From JAPSGB01 sp963775185 (GTDB lineage Bacteria > Myxococcota_A > Polyangia > Polyangiales > Polyangiaceae), in NCBI GenBank assembly GCA_963775185.1, contig CAVZIE010000031.1, positions 124,001 through 188,000 on the forward strand: 64,000 bases of DNA, given 5' to 3'. Both the position numbers and the translations under genes were made by a program. Shown one piece after another: positions 1 through 7,397 of the stretch; position 1 is the first letter of the stretch, and each line of letters starts with the position of its first letter. The notes under the pieces were generated by a model that saw only the letters and a list, made by a program, of their open reading frames with translations, ran no database searches and was not told where the DNA came from.

Positions 1-52
1 CCCGCGCGAGCGCTGCGTCGAGGATTTGTCGCGCCAGCTGGGACTCGTGCAT
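1..52 (-). CDS. hypA: HypA nickel metallochaperone, N-terminal fragment
   Basis: Only the first 17 codons are in the window; the gene runs off the left edge. The peptide starts MHESQLARQ, the invariant Met-His-Glu opening of HypA/HybF, in which His2 belongs to the nickel site. HypA delivers nickel to the large subunit of [NiFe]-hydrogenase during maturation. The ATG lies two bases after the TGA of the maturation endopeptidase gene, so it is the next gene of the hydrogenase operon. The call rests on a very short peptide plus strong context. Confidence 0.75.
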   Translation of the reverse strand, partial: MHESQLARQILDAALAR

Positions 53-54
53 GT

Positions 55-507
55 TCACTCCGTAGCAAGCGCGAGGGCCAGCCGCGCGGCGCGCTCCACC
101 GCGCTCCGCACTGCCGGCGACAGGCCTTCGCCGCTGCGCGTCGGACGCGCGATCGCGACCCCGACGAAGCGGACCTCGGGTGTCATCGACGCTCCGTGCA
201 GCGCACGCGCCAGCTCGACGGCCTGGGCGACACCGAGCGCGTGGGACGACACCGCCGCGGAGCCGTGATCGAGCGCGGCCGGGTCGAGCTCGAACACCCG
301 CCCCGGGGTTCCCGCGCCGACGACCCCGTCCACCAGCACGACGCGAACGGGCGTGGCGAGCAGATCGACCAGCTCGGTGGCGTCTTTGGCCGTTATCGTC
401 TCCACTTGCGCCGCGCTGCGCTGGAGCTGTCGCGCGACCACCAGCCCGATCGCGTCGTCGCCGGCGAAGTCCTGCCCGAGACCGATCACGCGAGCCGTCC
501 CGGTCAC
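55..507 (-). CDS. [NiFe]-hydrogenase maturation endopeptidase (HycI/HybD type)
   Basis: This 150-residue protein should remove the C-terminal tail of the hydrogenase large subunit after nickel is inserted. The glycine-rich opening GLGQDFAGDDAIG (residues 9-21) matches the family GxGNxxxxDDGxG motif. Asp17/Asp18, Asp60 and His89 sit where HybD has its three nickel-binding residues (Glu16, Asp62, His93). The start is a GTG overlapping the TGA of the alpha-subunit gene by four bases (GTGA), which supports both the start and translational coupling. The substrate is presumably the upstream alpha subunit, whose tail has a cleavable extension after the last metal ligand. Confidence 0.9.
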   Translation of the reverse strand: MTGTARVIGLGQDFAGDDAIGLVVARQLQRSAAQVETITAKDATELVDLLATPVRVVLVDGVVGAGTPGRVFELDPAALDHGSAAVSSHALGVAQAVELARALHGASMTPEVRFVGVAIARPTRSGEGLSPAVRSAVERAARLALALATE

Positions 508-1808
508 GATTGCCTGTCGATCTGCAGCTTCAGGAAGTGCGTGGAGCACGAGATGCACGGGTCGTAGTTGCGGATCGCGTGCTCCGCAAGGCGCGCGGCG
601 TCGGCGGGCGGCAGCGACGCCAGGCGCGGACCGAGCGCGGCCAGGTCCAGCTCGATGCTGCGTTGGTTCTGCGACGTCGGCGGGACGATCTTCGCGTCGG
701 TGATCGTGCCCGCGGCGTCGATGTCGTAGCGGTGGTACAGCATGCCGCGCGGAGCCTCGGTGATCGCCGCACCCCGGCCGGCGCGGACCTCGTACGGGAG
801 CGCGGGATCGAGCCGCGGGTCGTAGCTCTCGAGGATGGCGACCGCCTCGTCCAGCGCCTGCACCACCTCCACGGCCCGCGCGAGGATGCTCTTGAACGGG
901 TTCCGGCACGACGGCAAGAGGCCGACCCGCTCGGCGGTCGCGCGCGCGAGCGGTCGGAGCCTTTCGGCGTTCAACGCGAAGCGCGCCAGCGCGCCGCACA
1001 CGAACGGGCCGCGCCCGACGATCCGGGCGTGGAGCGCGGTCGAGTGCGGGACCTGCTCCTCGACGATGGCTTCTTCGTATCCGTGCACGTCGACGTCCAG
1101 GCCGGCGGTCGAGCCGAGCCGGCCGTGACACATCGGGTACTCGTGATCGGATACGAGTGCGACGAACTCGACGCCCGCGCGCTCGAACTCGGGGAACGTG
1201 AACCCGCCGACCCAGTCGGCGAGCCCGGCCGCGAGGTCGCGCGCGGCGACCAGCTTCTCGAGCAGCGCGTCCGCGTCGCGCCGCGAGGGGAGCTTGTAGA
1301 ACCCGCCGACCTTGACGTTGATCGGGTGGATCTCCCGCCCGCCGAGCAGCCCGACGATGGCGTTGCCGGCCTTCTTGATTTCGAGCGCCGCCCGCACCGC
1401 ATCCGGCTGCGCCTTGGCCAGGATGATCGCGTCGTCGTAGCCGAGGAAATCCGGGGCGTGCAGCAGCGTCATGTGCAGAACGTGGCTCTCTATCCACTCT
1501 CCGCAGTAGAGCAGCCTGCGCAGCTGCCCGAGCCCGCCGTCCACATGGATGCCGAACGCGTCCTCGACGGCGTGGCACGCGCTCATCTGGTACGCGACCG
1601 GGCAGATCCCGCAGATGCGCGCGGTGAGGTCGGGCGCCTCCGCGGCGCCGCGACCGCGGAGCAGCGCCTCGAACAGGCGTGGCGGCTCGAAGATCGATAG
1701 CTCCACCAGGACAACGTCGTCGCCGCGCATCGTGAGCGTGAGTGCGCCTTCGCCCTCCACGCGCGCGAGTTGGTCGACGCGGATCGTGCGGGTGGTGGAG
1801 CTACTCAT
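504..1808 (-). CDS. hydA: Group 3b [NiFe]-hydrogenase large (alpha) subunit
   Basis: The catalytic subunit of a cytosolic bidirectional NAD(P)-linked hydrogenase (sulfhydrogenase type), 434 residues. The N-terminal metal motif RICGICP has Cys66 and Cys69. The C-terminal motif DPCISCSTH has Cys418 and Cys421 and ends at His424; these four cysteines bind the Ni-Fe(CN)2CO centre. Ten residues follow His424 and would be trimmed by the endopeptidase encoded next. The ATG at 1808 overlaps the stop of the delta gene by eight bases and gives the expected N-terminus (RVDQLARVEGEG); the frame stays open upstream to 1964, but that peptide is arginine-rich out-of-frame translation of the delta gene. The set of partner subunits supports group 3b rather than 3c or 3d. 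Confidence 0.93.
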   Translation of the reverse strand: MSSSTTRTIRVDQLARVEGEGALTLTMRGDDVVLVELSIFEPPRLFEALLRGRGAAEAPDLTARICGICPVAYQMSACHAVEDAFGIHVDGGLGQLRRLLYCGEWIESHVLHMTLLHAPDFLGYDDAIILAKAQPDAVRAALEIKKAGNAIVGLLGGREIHPINVKVGGFYKLPSRRDADALLEKLVAARDLAAGLADWVGGFTFPEFERAGVEFVALVSDHEYPMCHGRLGSTAGLDVDVHGYEEAIVEEQVPHSTALHARIVGRGPFVCGALARFALNAERLRPLARATAERVGLLPSCRNPFKSILARAVEVVQALDEAVAILESYDPRLDPALPYEVRAGRGAAITEAPRGMLYHRYDIDAAGTITDAKIVPPTSQNQRSIELDLAALGPRLASLPPADAARLAEHAIRNYDPCISCSTHFLKLQIDRQS

Positions 1809-2568
1809 GACGCTTCGCCTCCTCCTCGAACGCCGGCGCGGCGGCGTTGAACGTCGAAAACAGGCGATGCGTCTCCAAGCGCCCGGCGCCCAGAACCGCG
1901 AGGTGCTTCGCGAGAGGTTTCGTGAACGGCGCGCTGCTCGGCCCGAAGCAGCCGAAGCAGCCACGCGCGTAGGTCGGGCACAGGGCGCCGCAGCCGGCGT
2001 GGGTGACCGGGCCCAGGCATGGCTCTCCGCGCGCGACCATCACGCACACGGTGCCTCGCGCCTTGCACTCCATGCACACCGAGTGCGTCGCGATGGCCGG
2101 CTTCCTGCCGTTGACCAGCGCGCTCAGCACCTCGAGCAGCTGGCGCTTGTCCACGGGACAGCCGCGCAGCTCGAAGTCGACAGGGACGTGCGCCGCGATC
2201 GGCGTCGATGTCGCGAGTGTCGCGATGTAGTCCGGTCGCGCGTACACGATGCGCATCATCTCGGCGTGGTCGCCGTAGTTGCGGAGCGCCTGGATCCCAC
2301 CGGCGGTCGCGCACGCGCCGATCGTGACGAGCTTCTTCGCCTGCTGCCGGACTTCGACGATCCGCTCGGCGTCGTGGGGCGTCGTGATCGAGCCTTCGAC
2401 CAGCGCCACGTCGTACGGCCCCTCGATGGTGCGGCTCGAAGCCTCGAGGAAATGCGCGATTTCCACGCGCTCGGCCACGGCGAGCAGCTCGTCTTCGCAG
2501 TCGAGCAAGCTCAGCTGGCAACCGTCGCACGACGCGAACTTGAACACGGCCAGCTTGGGGCGCGTCAT
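1801..2568 (-). CDS. hydD: Hydrogenase small (delta) subunit, Fe-S electron relay
   Basis: The small subunit (255 residues) that carries electrons from the Ni-Fe site to the gamma/beta subunits. It belongs to the NADH:ubiquinone oxidoreductase 20 kDa family. The CDGCQ motif (Cys14, Cys17) near the N-terminus, GACATAGG in the middle, GCPVDK and the later CMECK, CGALCP and CFGCFG cysteines provide the cluster ligands. There is no Tat signal peptide, which fits a soluble cytosolic enzyme rather than a membrane-bound uptake hydrogenase. It starts one base before the stop of the gamma gene in operon order and overlaps the alpha start by eight bases. Confidence 0.92.
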   Translation of the reverse strand: MTRPKLAVFKFASCDGCQLSLLDCEDELLAVAERVEIAHFLEASSRTIEGPYDVALVEGSITTPHDAERIVEVRQQAKKLVTIGACATAGGIQALRNYGDHAEMMRIVYARPDYIATLATSTPIAAHVPVDFELRGCPVDKRQLLEVLSALVNGRKPAIATHSVCMECKARGTVCVMVARGEPCLGPVTHAGCGALCPTYARGCFGCFGPSSAPFTKPLAKHLAVLGAGRLETHRLFSTFNAAAPAFEEEAKRHE

Positions 2569-2569
2569 G

Positions 2570-3400
2570 TCACAGCTCCCTCGTAGCCAGCAGCGGCGCT
2601 GCCTGGTCGAACGCGAACACCGGGCCGTCCTTGCACACGAAGCCGGGTCCCCATTGACAGTGTCCGCACAGACCGATTCCGCACTTCATGCTGCGCTCCA
2701 TCGACAGGTAGATGCGTGCGGGGGCGACCCCGCGACCTTCCAGCGAGCGGGCGGCGAAGCGCATCATGATCTCCGGGCCACACACCATCGCGACGGCGTC
2801 CTCCGCGTCGAAGTCGGCGTCGTCGATCAGCTTGGTGACGACGCCGACCGGGCCGCGCCACGCTGGGCTCGCCCGGTCCACGATCGCTTCGACGCGCGCG
2901 TCGAAACGGCCTCGCCACTGCCCGAGGTCGTCGCGGAACAGCATCTCCTCCGGCGAACGCGCGCCGTACAGGACCAGGACCCGGCCGAAGGCGTCGCGCT
3001 GACCGAGGGCGTGGGCGATCACCGGGCGGAGCGGCGCGAGTCCGAGTCCGCCGGCAACGATCACCAGATCGTGCCCGCGCGCCGCCTCCACGGGCCACGG
3101 GTTGCCGTACGGCCCCCGGACGCCGACGAAGTCACCGACGCCGAGGGACTCCATCGCGCGCGTCACGGTGCCGACGGCCCGGATCGTGTGGATCAGGACG
3201 GTCGGATCTCGCGGGTCGCCGCTGATCGAGATCGGGACCTCGCCGACGCCGTGGACGTACATCATGTTGAACTGCCCGGGCGCAAACGGGAAGCCGCCTG
3301 GGCCGACCTCCAAGCGGAACGTGAACACGCTTTCGATCTCGCGCGTCACGCGCGTGATGCGCATCGGCACCGGCAGATAGGGGTCCAGGGACGCGCTCAT
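2570..3400 (-). CDS. hydG: Hydrogenase gamma subunit, FAD/NAD(P)-binding diaphorase
   Basis: A 276-residue flavoprotein that exchanges electrons with NAD(P)H. The first half is a ferredoxin-reductase-type FAD domain (FAPGQFNMMYV, then VGDFVGVRGPYGNPW). The second half is the NAD(P) domain, with VIVAGGLGLAPLRPV and VAMVCGPEIMMR. The C-terminus carries a [2Fe-2S] motif of the dihydroorotate dehydrogenase B electron-transfer type (MKCGIGLCGHCQWG followed by a distal Cys). Its ATG overlaps the stop of the cyclic-nucleotide-domain gene by four bases (ATGA). The family and gene order match the gamma subunit of archaeal sulfhydrogenase and of bacterial group 3b enzymes. Confidence 0.92.
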   Translation of the reverse strand: MSASLDPYLPVPMRITRVTREIESVFTFRLEVGPGGFPFAPGQFNMMYVHGVGEVPISISGDPRDPTVLIHTIRAVGTVTRAMESLGVGDFVGVRGPYGNPWPVEAARGHDLVIVAGGLGLAPLRPVIAHALGQRDAFGRVLVLYGARSPEEMLFRDDLGQWRGRFDARVEAIVDRASPAWRGPVGVVTKLIDDADFDAEDAVAMVCGPEIMMRFAARSLEGRGVAPARIYLSMERSMKCGIGLCGHCQWGPGFVCKDGPVFAFDQAAPLLATREL

Positions 3401-3852
3401 CGGTACACGTCGAGCTTCTGCAGCCGGGCGCGGGCCAGCCGCTCGTAGGTGCGTTCGAGCAGGCCCTTGGTGAGCGCATAGCCAAGCACCGGATCAGCGT
3501 CCATTTTCTTCAGCAGGCAGTCGCCGTCGAGGCGGAACACCAGGCACGATTCGCGCGCCCGGCAGTCCACGTGCGCCTTGTCCCGCGAGCTCGTGACCCA
3601 CGACACGCCGAACACGTCGCCGGGACCGAGCGTCTCGAACACGACCGGTTCGCGGCCGGGCTCGGCGGCCTCGAGGGTAATCGTGCCGTGGCGTACGAGG
3701 AACAGCGCGGGCTCGTCTTCGCCCTCGCGCACCACGTAGTCGCCCGGCTGGTAGCGCTCGTTCTTGGCGCAGCTCACGACGAACGCGACCTGCTCGTCGG
3801 TCAGATTGCGAAGGAAAGGGTGTGCCTTGAGCGATCGCTCGAGATCTTCCAC
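3397..3852 (-). CDS. Stand-alone cyclic-nucleotide-binding (cNMP) domain protein in the hydrogenase operon
   Basis: A 151-residue single-domain protein between the beta and gamma genes. The fold signature is clear: HPFLRNLTDEQ, then YQPGDYVVREGE, the beta-barrel stretch LFLVRHGTITL and GPGDVFGVSW. It lacks the DNA-binding helix-turn-helix of Crp/Fnr regulators; only about 40 residues follow the barrel and they look like helical arm. It is therefore more likely a sensory or structural partner of the hydrogenase than a transcription factor (inference). The GTG at 3852 is chosen because it lies two bases after the beta stop codon; the frame stays open upstream within the beta gene. The cyclic-nucleotide ligand itself cannot be deduced. 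Confidence 0.85.
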   Translation of the reverse strand: MEDLERSLKAHPFLRNLTDEQVAFVVSCAKNERYQPGDYVVREGEDEPALFLVRHGTITLEAAEPGREPVVFETLGPGDVFGVSWVTSSRDKAHVDCRARESCLVFRLDGDCLLKKMDADPVLGYALTKGLLERTYERLARARLQKLDVYR

Positions 3853-3854
3853 GA

Positions 3855-4964
3855 CTAGCGTCCTTTCGCGACGGGGGGAGCGGAAAGCGCCCGCGCCTCC
3901 TCGGTGATGTCGATGCCTACGGGGCACCACGTGATGCAGCGCCCGCAGCCCACGCAGCCGGACGTGCCGAACTGGTCATGCCACGTGGAGAGCTTGTGCG
4001 TGATCCATTGGCGGTAGCGGGCACCCAGCGAAGGCCGGACGTTCCCGCCGTGCACGTACGCGAAGTCCGGGTCGAAGCACGAATCCCAGCGGCGTGTGCG
4101 TGTCGCGACGTCTCCAGAGAGGTCCGTCGTATCCTCGACCGACGAGCAGAAACAGGTCGGGCAGGCCAGAGTGCAATTCGCGCACCCGATGCAGCGCTCC
4201 GCCACGTTGGAGAAGTGCGTGTGTGCAGCCGCCGACTGTAGCGAGCGCGCCGCTTCGGCGTCGAGGGTGCGTCCCATGCGCTGCGCGGCGCGCCCGGTGA
4301 TCGCGTGGGCCTCTGCGACGTCCTCCGGCGTCGCCCGCGGAAGCGCGAGGCGCTCCAGCAGCGCGAGGCCCGCCTCGCTACCCGCCTCGAGGACGAAGCG
4401 ATGCGCCGGATCCGGGCGTGCATGCACGATTTCGGTCGCGGCGAGATCGAAGTCATGTTCGGCGCGCGGGCCGGTGCCCATGGACGCGCAAAAGCACGTG
4501 CCCGCCGGCTCGCCGCAGTGCACCACGAAGAAGAACGCGCCGTTCCGGCGGGCTGCGTAGTCGGAATCCGTACGATCGCCCAGGAACACCCGGTCCTGGA
4601 TCCGCACCGCGGCCAGCTCGCATGGCCGCGCGCCGACGAAGGCGAGCGGCTGGTAGTCGCGTGCCGGCGAGGAGACCACCGGGCCGTCGGGTCCGCGCCG
4701 GATTTGCGCGATCTCGGCGCGTGGCGCGAACAGTTCGCGTTTCAGCGGAGTCGGTCCGACGGCCCAGCCGAACAGCGCGTCATCCTCGCGCTCGCGCAGC
4801 CGGTAGCGTCCCGGCGCCTGCTCGTCGCCGATGCCGCGCGGCAGGTCGTCCAGGCCGCGGACCCGCTCCGTGACGATCGCCCCGTCTTTGGCGGTCGGCC
4901 CCACAATCGCGTATCCGTCGGCGACAAGCAGGTCGATGGCGCGCCCGAGGTCCGCCGCCGACAT
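3855..4964 (-). CDS. hydB: Hydrogenase beta subunit, 4Fe-4S electron-transfer protein
   Basis: First gene of the operon, about 369 residues. The C-terminal half holds two [4Fe-4S] motifs, CIGCANCTLACPTCFC and CVGCGRCITWCPVGI, typical of the beta subunit of sulfhydrogenase and of anaerobic sulfite reductase subunit A. The middle carries the family segment FVGARPCELAAVRIQDRVF and FFVVHCGEPAGTCFCASM. The frame is open up to 5066, but the ATG at 4964 (MSAADLGRAIDLLVADGY) matches the usual N-terminus and has GGAG eleven bases upstream; ATGs at 4994 and 5066 are alternatives. It passes electrons between the gamma flavin and the hydrogenase core. Confidence 0.88.
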   Translation of the reverse strand: MSAADLGRAIDLLVADGYAIVGPTAKDGAIVTERVRGLDDLPRGIGDEQAPGRYRLREREDDALFGWAVGPTPLKRELFAPRAEIAQIRRGPDGPVVSSPARDYQPLAFVGARPCELAAVRIQDRVFLGDRTDSDYAARRNGAFFFVVHCGEPAGTCFCASMGTGPRAEHDFDLAATEIVHARPDPAHRFVLEAGSEAGLALLERLALPRATPEDVAEAHAITGRAAQRMGRTLDAEAARSLQSAAAHTHFSNVAERCIGCANCTLACPTCFCSSVEDTTDLSGDVATRTRRWDSCFDPDFAYVHGGNVRPSLGARYRQWITHKLSTWHDQFGTSGCVGCGRCITWCPVGIDITEEARALSAPPVAKGR

Positions 4965-5167
4965 CCGACGGTAGACTCCGTCCCACGTCTGCATCGCATG
5001 GGGAAAAGCAAGCGCCGCGCCACCCCCCAGGAATGGCGGCCCGAAGTGCAAGGCAGGACGAGCCATGCTCCCTGGACAGTCGGTGGGTGCCCCGGCCGGG
5101 TTGGCTTGTGCCGTGGTGCTCGTACTGGGACTACTCCACGGGCCTACGCTGCTGCGCGGACTAGAAC

Positions 5168-5407
5168 ATGGCAGAGATCCCGCCTCGCAGTCGTCCGGGG
5201 ATCCCGCGTCCTTCCGGGGTGTCGGTCCGGCGCGGAACCGCGCGGCCCGCCGAAGCGGAGTTCCGCACCGCGGCGTCCAGCGTCGATCGCGAGATCGAGC
5301 GGAGCTGGTACGAGCCGCCGGTGTTCGTTGCGCTGATGCTCCTGGTCAAACACGGCTGCGACGCGCGGCGCCCGATCGCCATCATCGCCGCGCTCGCGGT
5401 GCCGTAA
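5168..5407 (+). CDS. Short unknown ORF containing a palindromic-repeat copy; probable remnant
   Basis: A 79-codon frame with GC-rich third positions and a coherent second half (REIERSWYEPPVFVALMLL and PIAIIAALAVP). The first half includes a translated copy of the dispersed palindromic element (SVRRGTARP, from 5224-5237), so the present N-terminus is probably created by the repeat. No family is recognised. It may be the tail of a membrane-associated protein whose 5' end was lost. Confidence 0.25.
   Translation: MAEIPPRSRPGIPRPSGVSVRRGTARPAEAEFRTAASSVDREIERSWYEPPVFVALMLLVKHGCDARRPIAIIAALAVP
5224..5237 (+). repeat. Palindromic element, forward core
   Basis: Exact core GGTCCGGCGCGGAA inside the short ORF at 5168-5407. 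Confidence 0.85.
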
Positions 5408-5633
5408 GCGTTCGAGATGCGGCGCATCCTGGCGCACATGCTGGGTCGCACGATCGTGCGCGCCAGCGGCGACACAGCACGCGCCTCGGCCGGCGCGAGA
5501 CCGCGGCGATCGCCGTCGGTCTGGTCGTGCTCGTGCTCTCCGCGCCGAAGCGGCACCGCGCCGCGCTCGCGCGTATCGCACCCGCCGCGCGTTCTCGACT
5601 TCGAGATAGAAGCGCACGCTGGGCGGGCTACAA

Positions 5634-5661
5634 GAGCATCGCTAGCGCTGTTGCGATGCTC
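5634..5661. repeat. Perfect 9-bp inverted repeat (stem-loop)
   Basis: GAGCATCGC at 5634-5642 and its exact complement GCGATGCTC at 5653-5661 enclose a 10-base loop. No T-run follows, so it is not a classical rho-independent terminator. It could be an operator or an RNA hairpin. Confidence 0.5.
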
Positions 5662-5761
5662 GTCAAGAGCGCACCCGTGCTAGCGAAGAACAAGACTTCT
5701 CCGCCGCGATCTCCAGCCACGGCACCGCGCTGTCGTTGCACGTCGCGTTCTGATGGGTGCC

Positions 5762-5775
5762 GGTCCGGCGCGGAA
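5762..5775 (+). repeat. Palindromic element, forward core
   Basis: Exact core 55 bases before the Omp85 ATG at 5831; preceded by GTGCC. Confidence 0.85.
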
Positions 5776-5830
5776 TCACCCAGGCCGCTGGCGCGCGGCG
5801 CGGCGATTGCATGCGGAGAGGCCGGTCGCC

Positions 5831-7138
5831 ATGAACCACCGGTCAACCGGCGTGACGGCAGCTGCCCTTGCCGTGCTCGGCTTGGTCATCGTGGGCACCG
5901 CACACGCGGACACCGCCGACGAAGTCGCGCGCACCCAGCGCGACTTCATCCGCGCCCACGGCGATCGGCGCATCGCGGCCATCCGCATCGAGGGACTCGA
6001 GCGGACTCGCCCGGTCGTGGTGCAACAGTGGATCGATTGCGACGTGGGCCAGCCGCTCTTGAGCTGCGACCTGCCGTCGATGCGCGAGCGGCTCTATCGC
6101 CTGGGCATCTTCAGCGCCGTCGACATCGCCTTCGACGAGCGACCCGCAGGCGTGGAGATCGTCGTCCGTCTGAAAGAGAAGTGGACGCTCTACCCGGTGC
6201 CGATGCTCTGGTACACGCCTGGGACCGAGCTCGCCGGTCTCGTTCTCGTTGAAGCCAACCTGCTCGGCTACAACAAGGGGCTCGCGGTCGGCGGCGTCTA
6301 CTCGAACCGCGGCTGGTACACGCTCGCCGGCTACAACGATCCGAACATCGCGTTCACCGACGCGTTCGGCAGCCTGCACACGTTCTTCGGGTCCGGTCTG
6401 GTGGAGAACGACGCGCCCGACGGCTCGATCGAGCAGTCGTTCGACATGAACCGCTTCGACTTCGAGTACGCCCTCGGCTGGACGTTCCAGGATCGCCTCT
6501 CGCCGGCGTGGAACGGCGGGGCTCGAGTGGCGCGCGTGAAAGCCGTGCACGTTCCCGGAAACGAGCCCGCCTTCGATGCGACCGTCACCATCCAGGCGTT
6601 CCAGCTCATCTACTCGGATCGCGTCTATCGCGACTTCTACGACCAAGGCTTGCGGCTTTCGGCGGAGGTGCAGCACGCGTTTCCGCTGGACCGGGCGAGT
6701 CCGGCCTACAACGACGCGATCTTCGACGCCAAGTGGGCCCGGCCCGCACCGCTCGGCGGATTCGCGGATGCCCACGCGCACGCTTTCGTCGGCGCGCTGC
6801 CCGTCGTGTTCGAGGAACGGCTCGGAGGGCTCGACGGTTCGCGCACGCTACCCGGCAGCGGCCTCGTGGCGGCCGATCGCTACGGATCGCTGTCGCTCGC
6901 CTACCAGGTGCCGTTCTTGGCGGTCGCACCGGGAACGGCCACCGCCGTGATCTTCGGCGAGGCGGGCCGGTACGCACGCAACGCGGAGCCCGCCGTCGAC
7001 TACGGCGGGCCGGGCGTGGGGCTACGGTTCTACGTGAAGCGCGTCGCGATCCCGGCGGTCGGCGTGGACGCGGGATACGAGGTGGGATCGAAGCGCGTCG
7101 CGGTCAGCATCTCCGTAGGCTATCGGCCGATGCGGTAG
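5831..7138 (+). CDS. Omp85-family outer membrane protein with one POTRA-like domain
   Basis: A 435-residue secreted protein. Residues 1-27 form a Sec signal peptide ending GTAHA. A single POTRA-like module follows (IAAIRIEGLERTRPVVVQQW, then MRERLYRLGIFSAVDIAF), as in BamA/TamA-type surface antigens. The remainder is aromatic-rich alternating strands typical of an outer-membrane barrel, with a C-terminal beta strand ending GYRPMR. Typical BamA has five POTRAs and about 800 residues, so this is a short accessory member, not the main assembly factor. ATG 5831 is chosen over 5753 because the upstream extension is a translated palindromic repeat. It is followed by a second Omp85-like gene. Confidence 0.75.
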   Translation: MNHRSTGVTAAALAVLGLVIVGTAHADTADEVARTQRDFIRAHGDRRIAAIRIEGLERTRPVVVQQWIDCDVGQPLLSCDLPSMRERLYRLGIFSAVDIAFDERPAGVEIVVRLKEKWTLYPVPMLWYTPGTELAGLVLVEANLLGYNKGLAVGGVYSNRGWYTLAGYNDPNIAFTDAFGSLHTFFGSGLVENDAPDGSIEQSFDMNRFDFEYALGWTFQDRLSPAWNGGARVARVKAVHVPGNEPAFDATVTIQAFQLIYSDRVYRDFYDQGLRLSAEVQHAFPLDRASPAYNDAIFDAKWARPAPLGGFADAHAHAFVGALPVVFEERLGGLDGSRTLPGSGLVAADRYGSLSLAYQVPFLAVAPGTATAVIFGEAGRYARNAEPAVDYGGPGVGLRFYVKRVAIPAVGVDAGYEVGSKRVAVSISVGYRPMR

Positions 7139-7300
7139 GCGAAGCTGCGCGAGGAGATGATCGCAATCCCACCCGCCCACCCCGACCGGAGTTTCGCGGG
7201 GGCTCACCAGCGACGCGGGGAGGCGGGGCGGTGGCTGTTCACAGACCCAGCCGCCCGCCGCTGGCATGGAAATACGCAATTACGGGTGAACGTGGATGTC

Positions 7301-7314
7301 TGTCCGGCGCGGAA
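7301..7314 (+). repeat. Palindromic element, forward core
   Basis: TGTCCGGCGCGGAA, one substitution; gives the false N-terminus of the second Omp85-like frame. Confidence 0.8.
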
Positions 7315-7397
7315 CCGGGCCTTCGGCCAACTGGACCGGCATTCGAGGTCGAAGAGGCGCCGGCGCCCAACGGAACGATTCTTGCGATGGCCCGTGC

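Larger units (their letters stand above)
5408..5830 (+). other. Gene-poor interval before the first Omp85 gene
   Basis: No convincing coding frame on either strand; short overlapping frames do not resemble known proteins. It holds a strong stem-loop at 5634-5661 and a copy of the dispersed palindromic element at 5762-5775. Confidence 0.4.
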
